A stretch of 64,000 nt of DNA from Phycisphaerales bacterium (lineage in GTDB: Bacteria > Planctomycetota > Phycisphaerae > Phycisphaerales > UBA1924): contig JALUWX010000112.1 of assembly GCA_027019265.1 (NCBI GenBank), forward strand, positions 62,001 through 126,000. Direction: 5' to 3'. Shown piece by piece: positions 46,269-54,778 of the stretch. The translations under genes and the position numbers were made by a program. The notes beneath the pieces were generated by a model. That model had not been told where the DNA came from. It saw only the letters and a program-made list of their open reading frames with translations, and did no database searches. Position 1 is the stretch's first letter, and each line of letters opens with the position of its first letter.

Positions 46269-46297
46269 TACGCAAATGTAAACATCCGAATCTGTGC

Positions 46298-46335
46298 AGC
46301 ATACTTCCTTTGCGAAGCCGCAAGGGAAGTATGCT
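46298..46335 (+). terminator. Long 17-bp hairpin after the protease gene
   Basis: AGCATACTTCCTTTGCG (46298-46314), loop AAGC, then CGCAAGGGAAGTATGCT (46319-46335). All positions pair, one as G-U. No T-run follows directly, but an AT-rich stretch starts 14 nt later. It may be a bidirectional terminator or a repeat remnant. Confidence 0.6.
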
Positions 46336-47018
46336 ACGCTCGCATTCATAAAATTTATTTTCGTGGCTCTGCCATCTCATAAGTATCGCATCCTCCACGT
46401 TGACGAATCGCGGCCTGCTTAGATTTTGATGCTGTGGTCACAAGGATTGGGCGGTCGTCTTTGCATCAGCATCTCCCGTCCCACATCCACGCGACCACCA
46501 TCGACCATGTCGCCACAACCCTCCTGTCGACACACCTCGCCGATCACTCCAGTCAGCTGCGACTCCGGCATCGAATCTACGATTAAGCCCACATCGCTGA
46601 CAAAGCCCTAGAGAGGCCACAACACAAAAAGGTGAGCCCCAAATAGATCTGCCTCTCACAATCCTCAGCTCAATTGAACACTCGCCAATCACTAGCTCAG
46701 CCGTGCCCCGGAGTTGTCGCGGGGGACAGCATCCAACCCTCACCATACCATGGGCCTCGCGGGAACGATCGGGTACGCCCACTGGTTAAATACTAAGTCA
46801 TGGTGTCCTTGCTCCGGCGAGTTTCGTTGCCAATGGCTTTGAAGCCACAAAATTTATTTCGTCTGTACTTCAAGAGCGACTAATCCTGAGTCAGATCACC
46901 CCACCCATCTCCGTCAGCCCACAAAGCTCCCCCTCAAGAGAGAAATTCTCGACCACCGCTCCCGCGCCCCAACCCAGATCTCAGTATCATGACATCGGCC
47001 TGATGGACACAGTCACCC
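46336..47018. other. 680-nt region without a supported gene
   Basis: Contains an 11-nt AT-rich direct repeat (46350-46360 and 46849-46859, AAAATTTATTT) about 500 nt apart. On the minus strand a 60-codon frame beginning GFVSDVGLIVDSMPESQL, preceded by a TAG stop with coding-like residues beyond it, may be a decayed gene. I do not recognise a protein here. A TATCAT box at 46985-46990 may drive the next gene. Confidence 0.5.
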
Positions 47019-48629
47019 ATGAGTTCTTTTTCCAAACAAAACGGGAAAATATGCACGCTCGAGCAGCTCGTCGCCCACCGATCTGAATCCAGATTGCTCG
47101 GCGAGCCCGTCGTCCATTGCCACGGGTGCTTCGACATCGTCCACCCGGGACACGTCCGACACCTCGAACACGCCCGTCAGCTCGGGAAACGCCTGGTCGT
47201 CACAGTCACCGCCGACGAGTTCATCCACAAAGGCGCAGGCCGACCCTTCTTCTCCGAGCACCTCCGAGCAGAAAACCTCGCCGCCCTCTCATGCGTCGAT
47301 TGGGTATACATCAATCACAATCCCACCGCTTCAGAAATCATCCACCAGCTCCAACCCGATGTGTACGTCAAAGGCGTCGAGTACGAACACAACAACGACC
47401 CCAGGTTCACAGCCGAACGAGACGCCGTCGAATCCAACGGCGGCCGAGTCGTCTTCTCGTCGGGCGATGTCGTGTTCTCATCCAGCAAGCTCATCGAGGC
47501 GCTCTCAAGAAACCCCCAAGACTCCAGCGCGAACACGAACCCAGCCCTCCAAAGTCTGAGACACATGCACACACTCACGAGCGAGATGGTGGATGACACC
47601 ATCCAGCTCATGAGCGGGAAGCGTGTCCTCGTCATCGGAGAAAGCATCCTCGATACGTATGTGGAATGCTCCCAGCCGGAAGTCGCCAGCGAATCCCCCG
47701 TGCTCTCGCTCCGCCCGCTTCTCAAACAGAGCTTCCTCGGCGGCTCCGCGATCATCGCCCAGAATCTCGCATCAATGGGCGCCAAGGTCACCCTGATCAC
47801 CCCATCGCCAAAGAGCCAGTCCGGCGCATCCTTCGAGTCCCAGCTCGGTTCGCAGGGGATCGACGTCATCCCCATCACCTACGAAGGCCCCATGCACGAG
47901 AAAGAACGCTTCCTGTGCCGAGGCCAGAAGCTCTTCAAACTCGATCGGTGTGTCAAGATCGACTTCGACCACATGACACGACGCCGCCTGCTCGAAACCG
48001 CGTGCAAGCACGCACAGAACGCCGACGCAGCAATCATCGCCGACTACGGGCTGGGCATGTGCGGCGCCAAACTCACACAAGACCTGTTCATCAAACTCCG
48101 CCCGCTCGTCCCCTTCCTCGCAGGAGACGTGTCCGGATCGCATACGAGTCTCTCCCACATGCTCCACGCCGACTGGCTCACCCCTTCCGAGCACGAACTC
48201 CGGAGCGCCGTCCCAGACCATGCCGAATCGCTCCCCTCCATGGTCCTCAACCTGATGAAAAAGACCCAGGCCAAAAGGATCGCCCTCACCATGGCCGAAG
48301 ACGGCGTGGTCATGTTCGAGCATGTCGAATCACAAGAAGCCCCGGACGGCCAACTGCTCCAACTCACAAGCCAGCACATCCCATCCCTCAACCACGCGCC
48401 CACCGATGTCCTGGGCTGCGGCGACGCATTCCTGGCATTGAGCACCCTCTCCCATATCGCCGGCTCATCCTCCGTCATGGCCCTCTACATCGGCTCTCTC
48501 GCCGCAGGAGTCAGCGCCGGACGTTTAGGGAACCACCACGTGACCAGAGACGAGATCCTCAACCTGAGCAGGCAACTCGACAGAGAGTTCGCCCGCCAGG
48601 AACAGCCCATCGCCCTGGGACTCGAATGA
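47019..48629 (+). CDS. Bifunctional cytidylyltransferase/PfkB-type sugar kinase, reversed HldE order
   Basis: 536 aa. N-terminal nucleotidyltransferase domain (about 1-175): HCHGCFDIVHPGHVRHLEHA with the HxGH motif. C-terminal PfkB (ribokinase-like) domain (about 200-510): GGSAIIAQNLASMGAKVTLI and the anion-hole motif DVLGCGDAFLAL. HldE (heptose synthesis, kinase then nucleotidyltransferase) has the opposite order. Likely makes a nucleotide-activated sugar for the glycosyltransferases downstream; ADP-heptose-type chemistry is inference. The 3' end overlaps the first glycosyltransferase by 4 nt (ATGA). Confidence 0.8.
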   Translation: MSSFSKQNGKICTLEQLVAHRSESRLLGEPVVHCHGCFDIVHPGHVRHLEHARQLGKRLVVTVTADEFIHKGAGRPFFSEHLRAENLAALSCVDWVYINHNPTASEIIHQLQPDVYVKGVEYEHNNDPRFTAERDAVESNGGRVVFSSGDVVFSSSKLIEALSRNPQDSSANTNPALQSLRHMHTLTSEMVDDTIQLMSGKRVLVIGESILDTYVECSQPEVASESPVLSLRPLLKQSFLGGSAIIAQNLASMGAKVTLITPSPKSQSGASFESQLGSQGIDVIPITYEGPMHEKERFLCRGQKLFKLDRCVKIDFDHMTRRRLLETACKHAQNADAAIIADYGLGMCGAKLTQDLFIKLRPLVPFLAGDVSGSHTSLSHMLHADWLTPSEHELRSAVPDHAESLPSMVLNLMKKTQAKRIALTMAEDGVVMFEHVESQEAPDGQLLQLTSQHIPSLNHAPTDVLGCGDAFLALSTLSHIAGSSSVMALYIGSLAAGVSAGRLGNHHVTRDEILNLSRQLDREFARQEQPIALGLE

Positions 48630-49753
48630 TGCCCCGAATCTCCGTCGTGATCCCCACCCGGAATCGACACGACGAACTCCATCACACCCTCAGCCATCTC
48701 CAGGAATCCGCGCCCTCACTCTTCTCCGAAGATCCCGACCAGTACACCCCGGATGTCCTGGTGATCGACAACGCCTCAGACACTCCCGTCACATCCCAGC
48801 TCCCGAAAGACCTCGCGTCAATGCCGGGGCTCCAGGTGATCCGCCTCGATGAGAATCACGCCGCCGCCGGAAGAAACATCGGAGCCCAGCACGCGCAAGG
48901 CGACTGGATCATGATGCTCGATGATGATTCGGTGCCAACCAGCGGCCCCTTCAACACCATCCTCTCATCGCTCCCCCCGGACGTCCTCGCGCTCGGAGGA
49001 GAAATCCTCCTGCCAGACCAATCCCACGAACAAGGCGGGCTCCCCGAAGTCGTCATCGGCTGCGGCTGCCTCTACCGCAAAGACGCATTCCTGAGCGCCG
49101 GCGGATACGACCCCGCCTTCGAGTACTACGTGGAAGAGTACGACCTGTGCGCGCGCCTCATCCAATCCGGAGGCCGTGTCGCCCACACCCGCGCCCTGTC
49201 CTTCGAGCACCGAAAGGTTCAACAGAACCGAGACTTCCGGATGATCCTGAAAAGAATCGTTCGGAACAACATCTGGGTCATCGACCGATACTGCCCCCCA
49301 GAACTGCGTGATCGATCGATGAGCTCGATGCTCGACCGCTACGAACGCATCGCACGAACCAAGAAGATGGACGAGCACTTCGCCGAGGGTGTTCTCCAAG
49401 CCAATAACGCCCCCGCATCGACATCGCCGCCGCTGACCAAAGCGCACTGGGACCGCTTCGTCGGAAAGCAAGCCGTGAAGGATTCGCTCCTGAATCGGCT
49501 CGTCAACGGCGCGATACAAGAAGTGCAGCTGGTCCGCCCCGGGAAGGGAGCCGAAACAATCGAAGAAGCCCTGCGCGAAGCCGGGGTGTCGATCACCGAT
49601 CGCGCCGGCCACAAAGTCATCGCCACACTCTCCCCCGGCCCGATGATCGATGCCCACATCGAAGACCCGGATCGACACCGAGGGTGGGACTTCATCGAGC
49701 AGCAGCAGGGGATGCTCGACCACGCGCCCACCGTCTCACGCGCCGGTGGTTGA
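48626..49753 (+). CDS. Glycosyltransferase, family 2 type (GT-A fold)
   Basis: 375 aa. GT-A start RISVVIPTRNRHDELHHTL; nucleotide/metal site MMLDDDSVPTSGPF (DxD-type). A GGYDPAFEYYVEEYDLCARL segment is typical of GT2 acceptors. The C-terminal 100 residues extend beyond the catalytic core and have no recognised domain. Overlaps the preceding fusion gene by 4 nt, so it probably uses its product or acts in the same glycan pathway. Confidence 0.85.
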   Translation: MMPRISVVIPTRNRHDELHHTLSHLQESAPSLFSEDPDQYTPDVLVIDNASDTPVTSQLPKDLASMPGLQVIRLDENHAAAGRNIGAQHAQGDWIMMLDDDSVPTSGPFNTILSSLPPDVLALGGEILLPDQSHEQGGLPEVVIGCGCLYRKDAFLSAGGYDPAFEYYVEEYDLCARLIQSGGRVAHTRALSFEHRKVQQNRDFRMILKRIVRNNIWVIDRYCPPELRDRSMSSMLDRYERIARTKKMDEHFAEGVLQANNAPASTSPPLTKAHWDRFVGKQAVKDSLLNRLVNGAIQEVQLVRPGKGAETIEEALREAGVSITDRAGHKVIATLSPGPMIDAHIEDPDRHRGWDFIEQQQGMLDHAPTVSRAGG

Positions 49754-49760
49754 CACACCG

Positions 49761-49808
49761 AGAACCCGGTTGAGCGAGAGGACGCTTGATCCTCCCCTCC
49801 CGGGTTCT
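49761..49808. terminator. Inverted repeat between convergent glycosyltransferase genes
   Basis: AGAACCCGG (49761-49769) and CCGGGTTCT (49800-49808) form a perfect 9-bp stem with a 30-nt centre. Lies in a 53-nt gap between convergent genes, so it could end both transcripts, although no T-run is present. Confidence 0.4.
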
Positions 49809-50832
49809 ACCACTCATGCATCCCCTTGCAGATCCCCACCCCCCGCTCCATCGCGTCCTCAGCAGAAAGCCCGTTGTGGTACCCGCTCGCGCCGACAAGC
49901 CGTGCAAACGCCCTCCACGCTCTGCAATCCGAGAAGAGCGCCGTCAGTTCTTCCGCCGTCAAGCCGTCGGATGCCCGCATCGCGATCCGTTCAAAGCCAG
50001 CGAAATCTTCCGCCAACTTCGCCGCATCCAGATCGCAGATCGAACCCTCGACACCGTCTTTCGTCGCGTACAGATCACCAAAGATACACACCGCGGCCTC
50101 ACGATTGACGTGGTACAGATGAGCCGCTTGGTGCCCCAGCAAAGCCTCCCGACGAAGCACCTGCTCCGCCCGGTACCGATGGTGGTGGGTCACCCGCGCG
50201 TCGGGAAGATACAGCACCCGTGACCCATACGTCTCGCACACCCGAAACGCCCAGTCCAGATCGTCAAACATCGGGTACGCCAATCGTGGATCAAACCGCT
50301 CACAAACTCTCCGCGGGACTGAGAGATTGAGCGTCCACGCGTGCCGAAAACCCCAGTCGAGCTCCGGATCTTCGCGATCCATCCGGTCATAGAAGAAAAC
50401 CCACGACGTCTCACGCATCATCCGATCAATGACACGATCGTCAGATGGGACCGCCCACGGCGCATCACCCAAAAACATCGCATCGGATCGCCCCGCCTCA
50501 GACCGTCTGGTATGCGCCTCTCTGTGAACCCGGATCAGATCAGGGGACGCAATGACATCGTCATTCAAAAACAGAATCAGCTCGCCGCTTGATGCCTCCA
50601 GCGCCCGATTCCGCGCCGCGCCAGGACCCCCCTGAGCCCCAGCAACAACGCGCCCGCACCCCGAACGAGCCCACGAAGACAACGCAGGAGCAACTCCCCC
50701 GGAGCGATCGACACCATCCACCGAGATCCAGATCTCATCATGCGCCCCGAGCTGCCCAATGAGCGATTCCGCGCACGCAAGCGCAGGAGACGGATCACCG
50801 TGCCGGGTTGGAAGAATCACAGAAACACGCAT
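49807..50832 (-). CDS. Glycosyltransferase, family 2 type
   Basis: 341 aa. RVSVILPTRHGDPSPALAC start and ILFLNDDVIASPDLIRVH, a DxD-like site; later AYPMFDDLDWAFRVCE matches the GT2 second motif. The final 70 residues are a helical extension. Convergent with the previous glycosyltransferase. The start codon is ATG at 50832 (MRVSVILP). A TAGTAT box ends 10 nt upstream (50843-50848), with no ribosome-binding site between. Confidence 0.85.
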   Translation of the reverse strand: MRVSVILPTRHGDPSPALACAESLIGQLGAHDEIWISVDGVDRSGGVAPALSSWARSGCGRVVAGAQGGPGAARNRALEASSGELILFLNDDVIASPDLIRVHREAHTRRSEAGRSDAMFLGDAPWAVPSDDRVIDRMMRETSWVFFYDRMDREDPELDWGFRHAWTLNLSVPRRVCERFDPRLAYPMFDDLDWAFRVCETYGSRVLYLPDARVTHHHRYRAEQVLRREALLGHQAAHLYHVNREAAVCIFGDLYATKDGVEGSICDLDAAKLAEDFAGFERIAMRASDGLTAEELTALFSDCRAWRAFARLVGASGYHNGLSAEDAMERGVGICKGMHEW

Positions 50833-50922
50833 GAGAGCGCACATACTACCCCCCAGCGCAATCGCCCATACCCACGATCACCCAGCATCGATCCCCAAGA
50901 ACATCGCCCCCCAGGCGCTCGC

Positions 50923-51447
50923 TCAATCCCCACACCCCGGCCGAAGCGCATCATACCGCAGCGCCCGATCCCCCTCGAACACCACCTCCCCGTTCCGCCG
51001 CATCCCGCACTTCTCCAAAACCCGGATCGAAGCCCCGTTCTCCGGGAGCACCAGCCCCAGGATCCGCTCGAGCCCCAGCACTTCAAACCCGAACGAAAGA
51101 CTCGCAGCGCACGTCTCCGTCCCGATCCCCTTCCCCCAGTACTCCGGAAAGAACCGGAACCCCACATCAACCTCATCCAGCTCCGGAAGATACTTGAGCC
51201 CACAGAACCCGATGACCGCGCCCGTCTCCTTGAGCACACAAGCCCAACGCCCATACCCCACCGTGTCGAAATCCGGATACCGAGCAATCGCGTCCCGCGC
51301 TTCCTCCACCGATCCGATCGCCGGCTCCCCCGTATACCGCATCACCTCGGGATGACTGTTGAGCCGGTAAAACGCCTCACAATCATCAACCGTAAACGCC
51401 CGATGCGCCACCCGCTCCGTCTCCGGCCCTGTTCGATAGCACTGCAT
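50923..51447 (-). CDS. GNAT-family N-acetyltransferase, RimJ/RimL type
   Basis: 174 aa. Acetyl-CoA-binding fold; ERVAHRAFTVDDCEAFYRL near the start and VGFRFFPEYWGKGIGTE (GxGxxT-type motif A, here GKGIGTE) are characteristic of the RimJ/RimL branch. Substrate unknown. Start MQCYRTGPETE at 51447; TAGGAT lies 8 nt upstream (51456-51461). Confidence 0.85.
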   Translation of the reverse strand: MQCYRTGPETERVAHRAFTVDDCEAFYRLNSHPEVMRYTGEPAIGSVEEARDAIARYPDFDTVGYGRWACVLKETGAVIGFCGLKYLPELDEVDVGFRFFPEYWGKGIGTETCAASLSFGFEVLGLERILGLVLPENGASIRVLEKCGMRRNGEVVFEGDRALRYDALRPGCGD

Positions 51448-51503
51448 ACCCCACGATCCTAGCAGCACCGAACGCCCGCTCCAGAGCGTGCGGAAATCTC
51501 AAC

Positions 51504-52631
51504 TCATTCCACCGGGTACATCGCCCCCCCGAACCGTGACAACGCCAGGATCCACTGCTCCGGATCGTGCCCACCCACGAACGTCTCGAACACCGCATGA
51601 CCGCCGCCCTCCACCACCCGATCCCGCGCGATCCCCGTGTGCTCCAAAAACCGCGGCTCAAGCGCCCCCGCCGCAAAGTAAAACCGCGCCCTCACCTCCT
51701 CGTCCTCCCCAACCTCCGGCGGCACACCAACCGACAGCGCCAAGCTCATCCCGAACACATCCCCACGGCGCAACCCCGCGCTCGCCGCAAACGCGCCACC
51801 GTTGCTGAACCCCCCAACCCCAAGACCCTCCCGCGCAAGCGAGACCGGGTACCGACGCGCCACCTCGGGCAGCACCCGATCGATCACCCAATCGAGATGC
51901 GCATCAAACCGCGCCTGATCGAACCCCTCAAGATACTCGCACGCGCGCACATCGAGCTTCGGGTCGTAGGGCTCCGACCGATCCCCCTCGTACCCGCCGC
52001 TGTGCACCCCGATCACCGCAAATCCCGCGCACCGCCCCTCGAGCACCATCGAAGCCACCACCGCGCCCCAGTCCTCCGCGCTCTGACCATCCGCAAGCAC
52101 GAGCGCGGGAAGCGTCCCCATCCCCTCGTACCCCGGAGGGAGCACCACCGTGATCGATCGATCCTTCACCCCCATCGGCCCAGCAATCTCGAACGTCTCC
52201 ACCAACCCGGGCTCCGCCCGTTCAGGAGACGGTGGCGCACGTTCACCGCGCCAAGGCCGGAACTCCGTGTCCATCGAGGGGAACGGAGTGCCGTGGAACC
52301 CAGCCGTCAGAAACGCCTCGTCCCACCGATCCCAGCGCAGCCCCACCACCCAAAGGTCCGTCTCCCCGATCCGCGCAAGCTCCGCGGACACCCCGCCCGA
52401 CACCCACCAAGGCCCCTCCGCCGCGCGCTTCGCGAACCACAGCACATCCCCATCGAGCCAGATCCCCTCAGGACTGTCCCCGAGCGCTTCGTCCACCACC
52501 CCCGCATCGATCCCCTCCTCAACGACCGAATACGCCGCACCCACCTGCGCCACCGCAACCCCAGCGCCACACATCCCCCAAACCAGCGCCACGATCGCGC
52601 CCACACACACGTTCCGTCCAAGCAACGACAT
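51504..52631 (-). CDS. Secreted esterase, enterochelin esterase/EsteraseD-like
   Basis: 375 aa. Signal peptide (about 1-28, ending GVAVAQ). Alpha/beta hydrolase: nucleophile elbow GVGGFSNGG (Ser in GxSxGG), upstream strand FAVIGVHSGGYEGDRSEPYDP, and late His in GGHDPEQW. Resembles putative esterases of the IroE/Fes branch; siderophore hydrolysis is only one possibility. Start MSLLGRNVCV at 52631 has GGAGG upstream. Twelve longer in-frame codons are rejected. Confidence 0.8.
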   Translation of the reverse strand: MSLLGRNVCVGAIVALVWGMCGAGVAVAQVGAAYSVVEEGIDAGVVDEALGDSPEGIWLDGDVLWFAKRAAEGPWWVSGGVSAELARIGETDLWVVGLRWDRWDEAFLTAGFHGTPFPSMDTEFRPWRGERAPPSPERAEPGLVETFEIAGPMGVKDRSITVVLPPGYEGMGTLPALVLADGQSAEDWGAVVASMVLEGRCAGFAVIGVHSGGYEGDRSEPYDPKLDVRACEYLEGFDQARFDAHLDWVIDRVLPEVARRYPVSLAREGLGVGGFSNGGAFAASAGLRRGDVFGMSLALSVGVPPEVGEDEEVRARFYFAAGALEPRFLEHTGIARDRVVEGGGHAVFETFVGGHDPEQWILALSRFGGAMYPVE

Positions 52632-52732
52632 CCCAACACCTCCGCGCACTGAGACCCTCACCCCCACAGATGCGCCCCCCGCACCATCCGGTCACATATC
52701 TCAAATCAAACCCACCCCAAGCACCAGCGCGT

Positions 52733-53191
52733 TCACTCCGTCAGAGGAACCAGAAACCCCAAATGGTGCGCCCCATGCGCCGCATGGAACCGCTCAAACC
52801 CATCCTTGCTCATGGCCCCGAACCCAGGATGCGCATGGAGCTCTTCGCTCCACCCCCGGAACGCCGCCACACACCGCTCCAGTTTCGCGAGCTCCTCCCC
52901 ATCATCGAGCCCCTCCGCCGGAACAAACATCCCCGCCGTCTTCACCCCGTTGATCGACCGGCCATCCAGAATCCTCGGGAGCGCGAACCGCCGCAGCACC
53001 GGGCGCAGCGGCCACCCCATCACCGTCATCCACCTCGGATACCCGCGCATGTTCGATTCCATCGTCAACCGGAGATGACAACACATCTGACCGAGCGACC
53101 AGTTCCCCGTCTGTTCATACCCCGACCCCAAAAGCCCCCGGCACTCCCCAAGCAGCGCATCCAGATCCGCAAGCTTCAGCTCTCGTCGCAT
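52733..53191 (-). CDS. DUF1569/DinB-like metal-binding protein
   Basis: 152 aa. GNWSLGQMCCHLRLTMESN and the C-terminal HAAHGAHHLGFL provide the His residues typical of DUF1569, a branch of the DinB-like four-helix metalloprotein fold. Function unknown; some relatives bind metal and thiol cofactors. Start MRRELKLADLDAL at 53191 is chosen because the family begins there. Confidence 0.75.
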   Translation of the reverse strand: MRRELKLADLDALLGECRGLLGSGYEQTGNWSLGQMCCHLRLTMESNMRGYPRWMTVMGWPLRPVLRRFALPRILDGRSINGVKTAGMFVPAEGLDDGEELAKLERCVAAFRGWSEELHAHPGFGAMSKDGFERFHAAHGAHHLGFLVPLTE

Positions 53192-53283
53192 CACAACCAC
53201 CATCAACAACGCCCCGGCCGCGCCCTCGTCCCTCAAAGGATCCGCCCGAGCCAAACCCCCATCCTACCCCACCCCGAACGCAA

Positions 53284-53829
53284 TCACTCCGGGATCAGAT
53301 CCGCGTTCTCGATCTCCCCCATCCCAAAGATCGTTACATCCCCAGGACTCGCCGCGTGCTTCTTCGCGAGCCGCACATAGTGCGCGGGCAGCTTCGCGAG
53401 ATACGCGCGATCCGCATCGTTCACGTTCCGAACAATCTTTCCCGGAACCCCGACCACCACCGACCCGTCCGGAACCTCCATCCCCGGCGCCACCAACGCC
53501 CCCGCGCCGATCAGACACCCCTTCCCGATCTTCGTGTGCCCGAGCACCTTCGCCCCCATCCCGATCAGCGACCCGTCCCCGATGAACTCCCCGTGCACAA
53601 TCGCGCCATGACCGATCACGACATCCCGACCGATCACATTCGCGAACCGATGATCGCAATGGATCACCGCATTGTCCTGCACATTCGACCCAGCGCCGAT
53701 CACCACCGGCGCCACATCCCCCCGGATCACCGCGCCGTACCACACACTCACATCCGCGCCGAGCCGGACATCCCCGATCACCCGCGCCGTATCCGCGAGA
53801 TACGCACCGTCCCGTTCGTGCATGGTCAT
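53284..53829 (-). CDS. Gamma-carbonic-anhydrase-like hexapeptide-repeat protein
   Basis: 181 aa. Left-handed beta-helix with hexapeptide repeats (VIGDVRLGADVSVWYGAVIR, SNVQDNAVIHCDHRFAN, VVIGHGAIVHG). The His residues at NAVIHCDH and GHGAIVHG fit the zinc site of the gamma-CA/YrdA group. Enzymatic activity is not shown by sequence. Start at 53829 overlaps the stop of the acetyltransferase (ATGA), so they are co-translated. Confidence 0.85.
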   Translation of the reverse strand: MTMHERDGAYLADTARVIGDVRLGADVSVWYGAVIRGDVAPVVIGAGSNVQDNAVIHCDHRFANVIGRDVVIGHGAIVHGEFIGDGSLIGMGAKVLGHTKIGKGCLIGAGALVAPGMEVPDGSVVVGVPGKIVRNVNDADRAYLAKLPAHYVRLAKKHAASPGDVTIFGMGEIENADLIPE

Positions 53830-54503
53830 CGCGACACCCCTTCCGACACCGCGCGCAGCGCATCTAGATCCCGCGCCCGGATCGCATCCAGATTCGCCCC
53901 GATCGTCCCCGGATCCCAGTCCCACCACCGGATCTCCAGCAGCGCCCCGATCGTCTCCTCATCGAACCGCTTCGCGATCGCCTTCGCCGGGTTCCCCCCA
54001 ACAACCGAATAGGGCTCCACATCCCGCACCACCACCGACCCCCCAGCGATGATCGCCCCATCCCCGATCGTCACCCCGGGCATGATCATCGCGTTCATCC
54101 CGATCCACACATCATTCCCGATCACCGTGTCCCCCTTGTTCCCCGGGACCCGGAACATCGCCTCGATATCCGTCGCCGTCGTGCCCGTGTCCATCATGAA
54201 GTTCGCGAACGGGTACGTGGACAACCCCGACATGTTGTGATTCGCCGAGCTCGTCACGATCCGCACCCCGTGCGCGATCTGACAAAACTTCCCGATCACC
54301 AACCGCTCCGGGCTCAGCGGGAAAAGGAACGGTACCAGATACCCCGCATAGTCCTCCAGCACCTCCATGTGCCCGAAGTACGTGAAGTCCCCGATCTCGA
54401 TCCTCGGATGATCGATCACCCTGTTCAGGTGCACCACCTGCTTGATCACCGTCCCATCGGGCATCACCATCGGAAAAGTCTGTGTCGGATCGAGCGTTCG
54501 CAT
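53826..54503 (-). CDS. CatB/Vat-type hexapeptide acetyltransferase
   Basis: 225 aa. Xenobiotic acetyltransferase branch: after about 90 residues, KFCQIAHGVRIVTSSANHNM (active-site His in the loop), then TVIGNDVWIGMNAMIMPGV and AIIAGGSVVVRDVEPYSVVGG (hexapeptide coil and acetyl-CoA site). Similar by eye to VatD or chloramphenicol acetyltransferase B, but the substrate may be a sugar or lipid rather than an antibiotic. Start at 54503: TAGGAT ends 5 nt upstream. Co-transcribed with the gamma-CA-like gene. Confidence 0.85.
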   Translation of the reverse strand: MRTLDPTQTFPMVMPDGTVIKQVVHLNRVIDHPRIEIGDFTYFGHMEVLEDYAGYLVPFLFPLSPERLVIGKFCQIAHGVRIVTSSANHNMSGLSTYPFANFMMDTGTTATDIEAMFRVPGNKGDTVIGNDVWIGMNAMIMPGVTIGDGAIIAGGSVVVRDVEPYSVVGGNPAKAIAKRFDEETIGALLEIRWWDWDPGTIGANLDAIRARDLDALRAVSEGVSR

Positions 54504-54508
54504 CATCG

Positions 54509-54514
54509 ATCCTA
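54509..54514 (-). promoter_or_regulatory. -10 box of the CatB-like gene, leaderless arrangement
   Basis: Minus-strand TAGGAT, then 5 nt, then the ATG at 54503 (an earlier ATG overlaps those 5 nt). Starts just downstream of the terminator of the previous minus-strand gene. Confidence 0.5.
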
Positions 54515-54522
54515 GCCGATCC

Positions 54523-54568
54523 AAAAACACGGCCCGGCGCGCCAGAGAAGCAACGCGCCGAGCCGGTG
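54523..54568 (-). terminator. Intrinsic terminator of the alpha/beta-hydrolase gene
   Basis: Minus-strand stem CACCGGCTCGGCGCG with CGCGCCGGGCCGTG (54554-54568 and 54528-54541) with a small mismatch, followed by five T (A5 at 54523-54527). Lies about 210 nt past the stop. Confidence 0.75.
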
Positions 54569-54778
54569 TGCAACAGATCAGGGATCGAAAGATCCGGATC
54601 TGGAAAGAGATCAACCCAAACCGCACACAATCAGTGCGCACAACAACCATGCCCCATTCCGCGGCCATCAACCCAACACACCCATCAATCCAACCTCGGG
54701 GTCTCTCGTCTCATCTCCGCCCGTCGCACCAAACCACATCATCTCTCGGCGCAACACGAGCGAACAAACATAGCCCGG

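Noticed and set aside
46438-46782. 114-codon minus-strand open frame in the gene-free region
   Set aside because: No start signals, Cys/Arg/Gly-rich unlike other genes, and its reading shifts relative to the more protein-like 60-codon stretch beside it.
44508-47018. Attachment-site duplication of the tRNA-Pro 3' end
   Set aside because: I looked for GGTTCGAATCCTCTC-like copies up to 47018 and found none.
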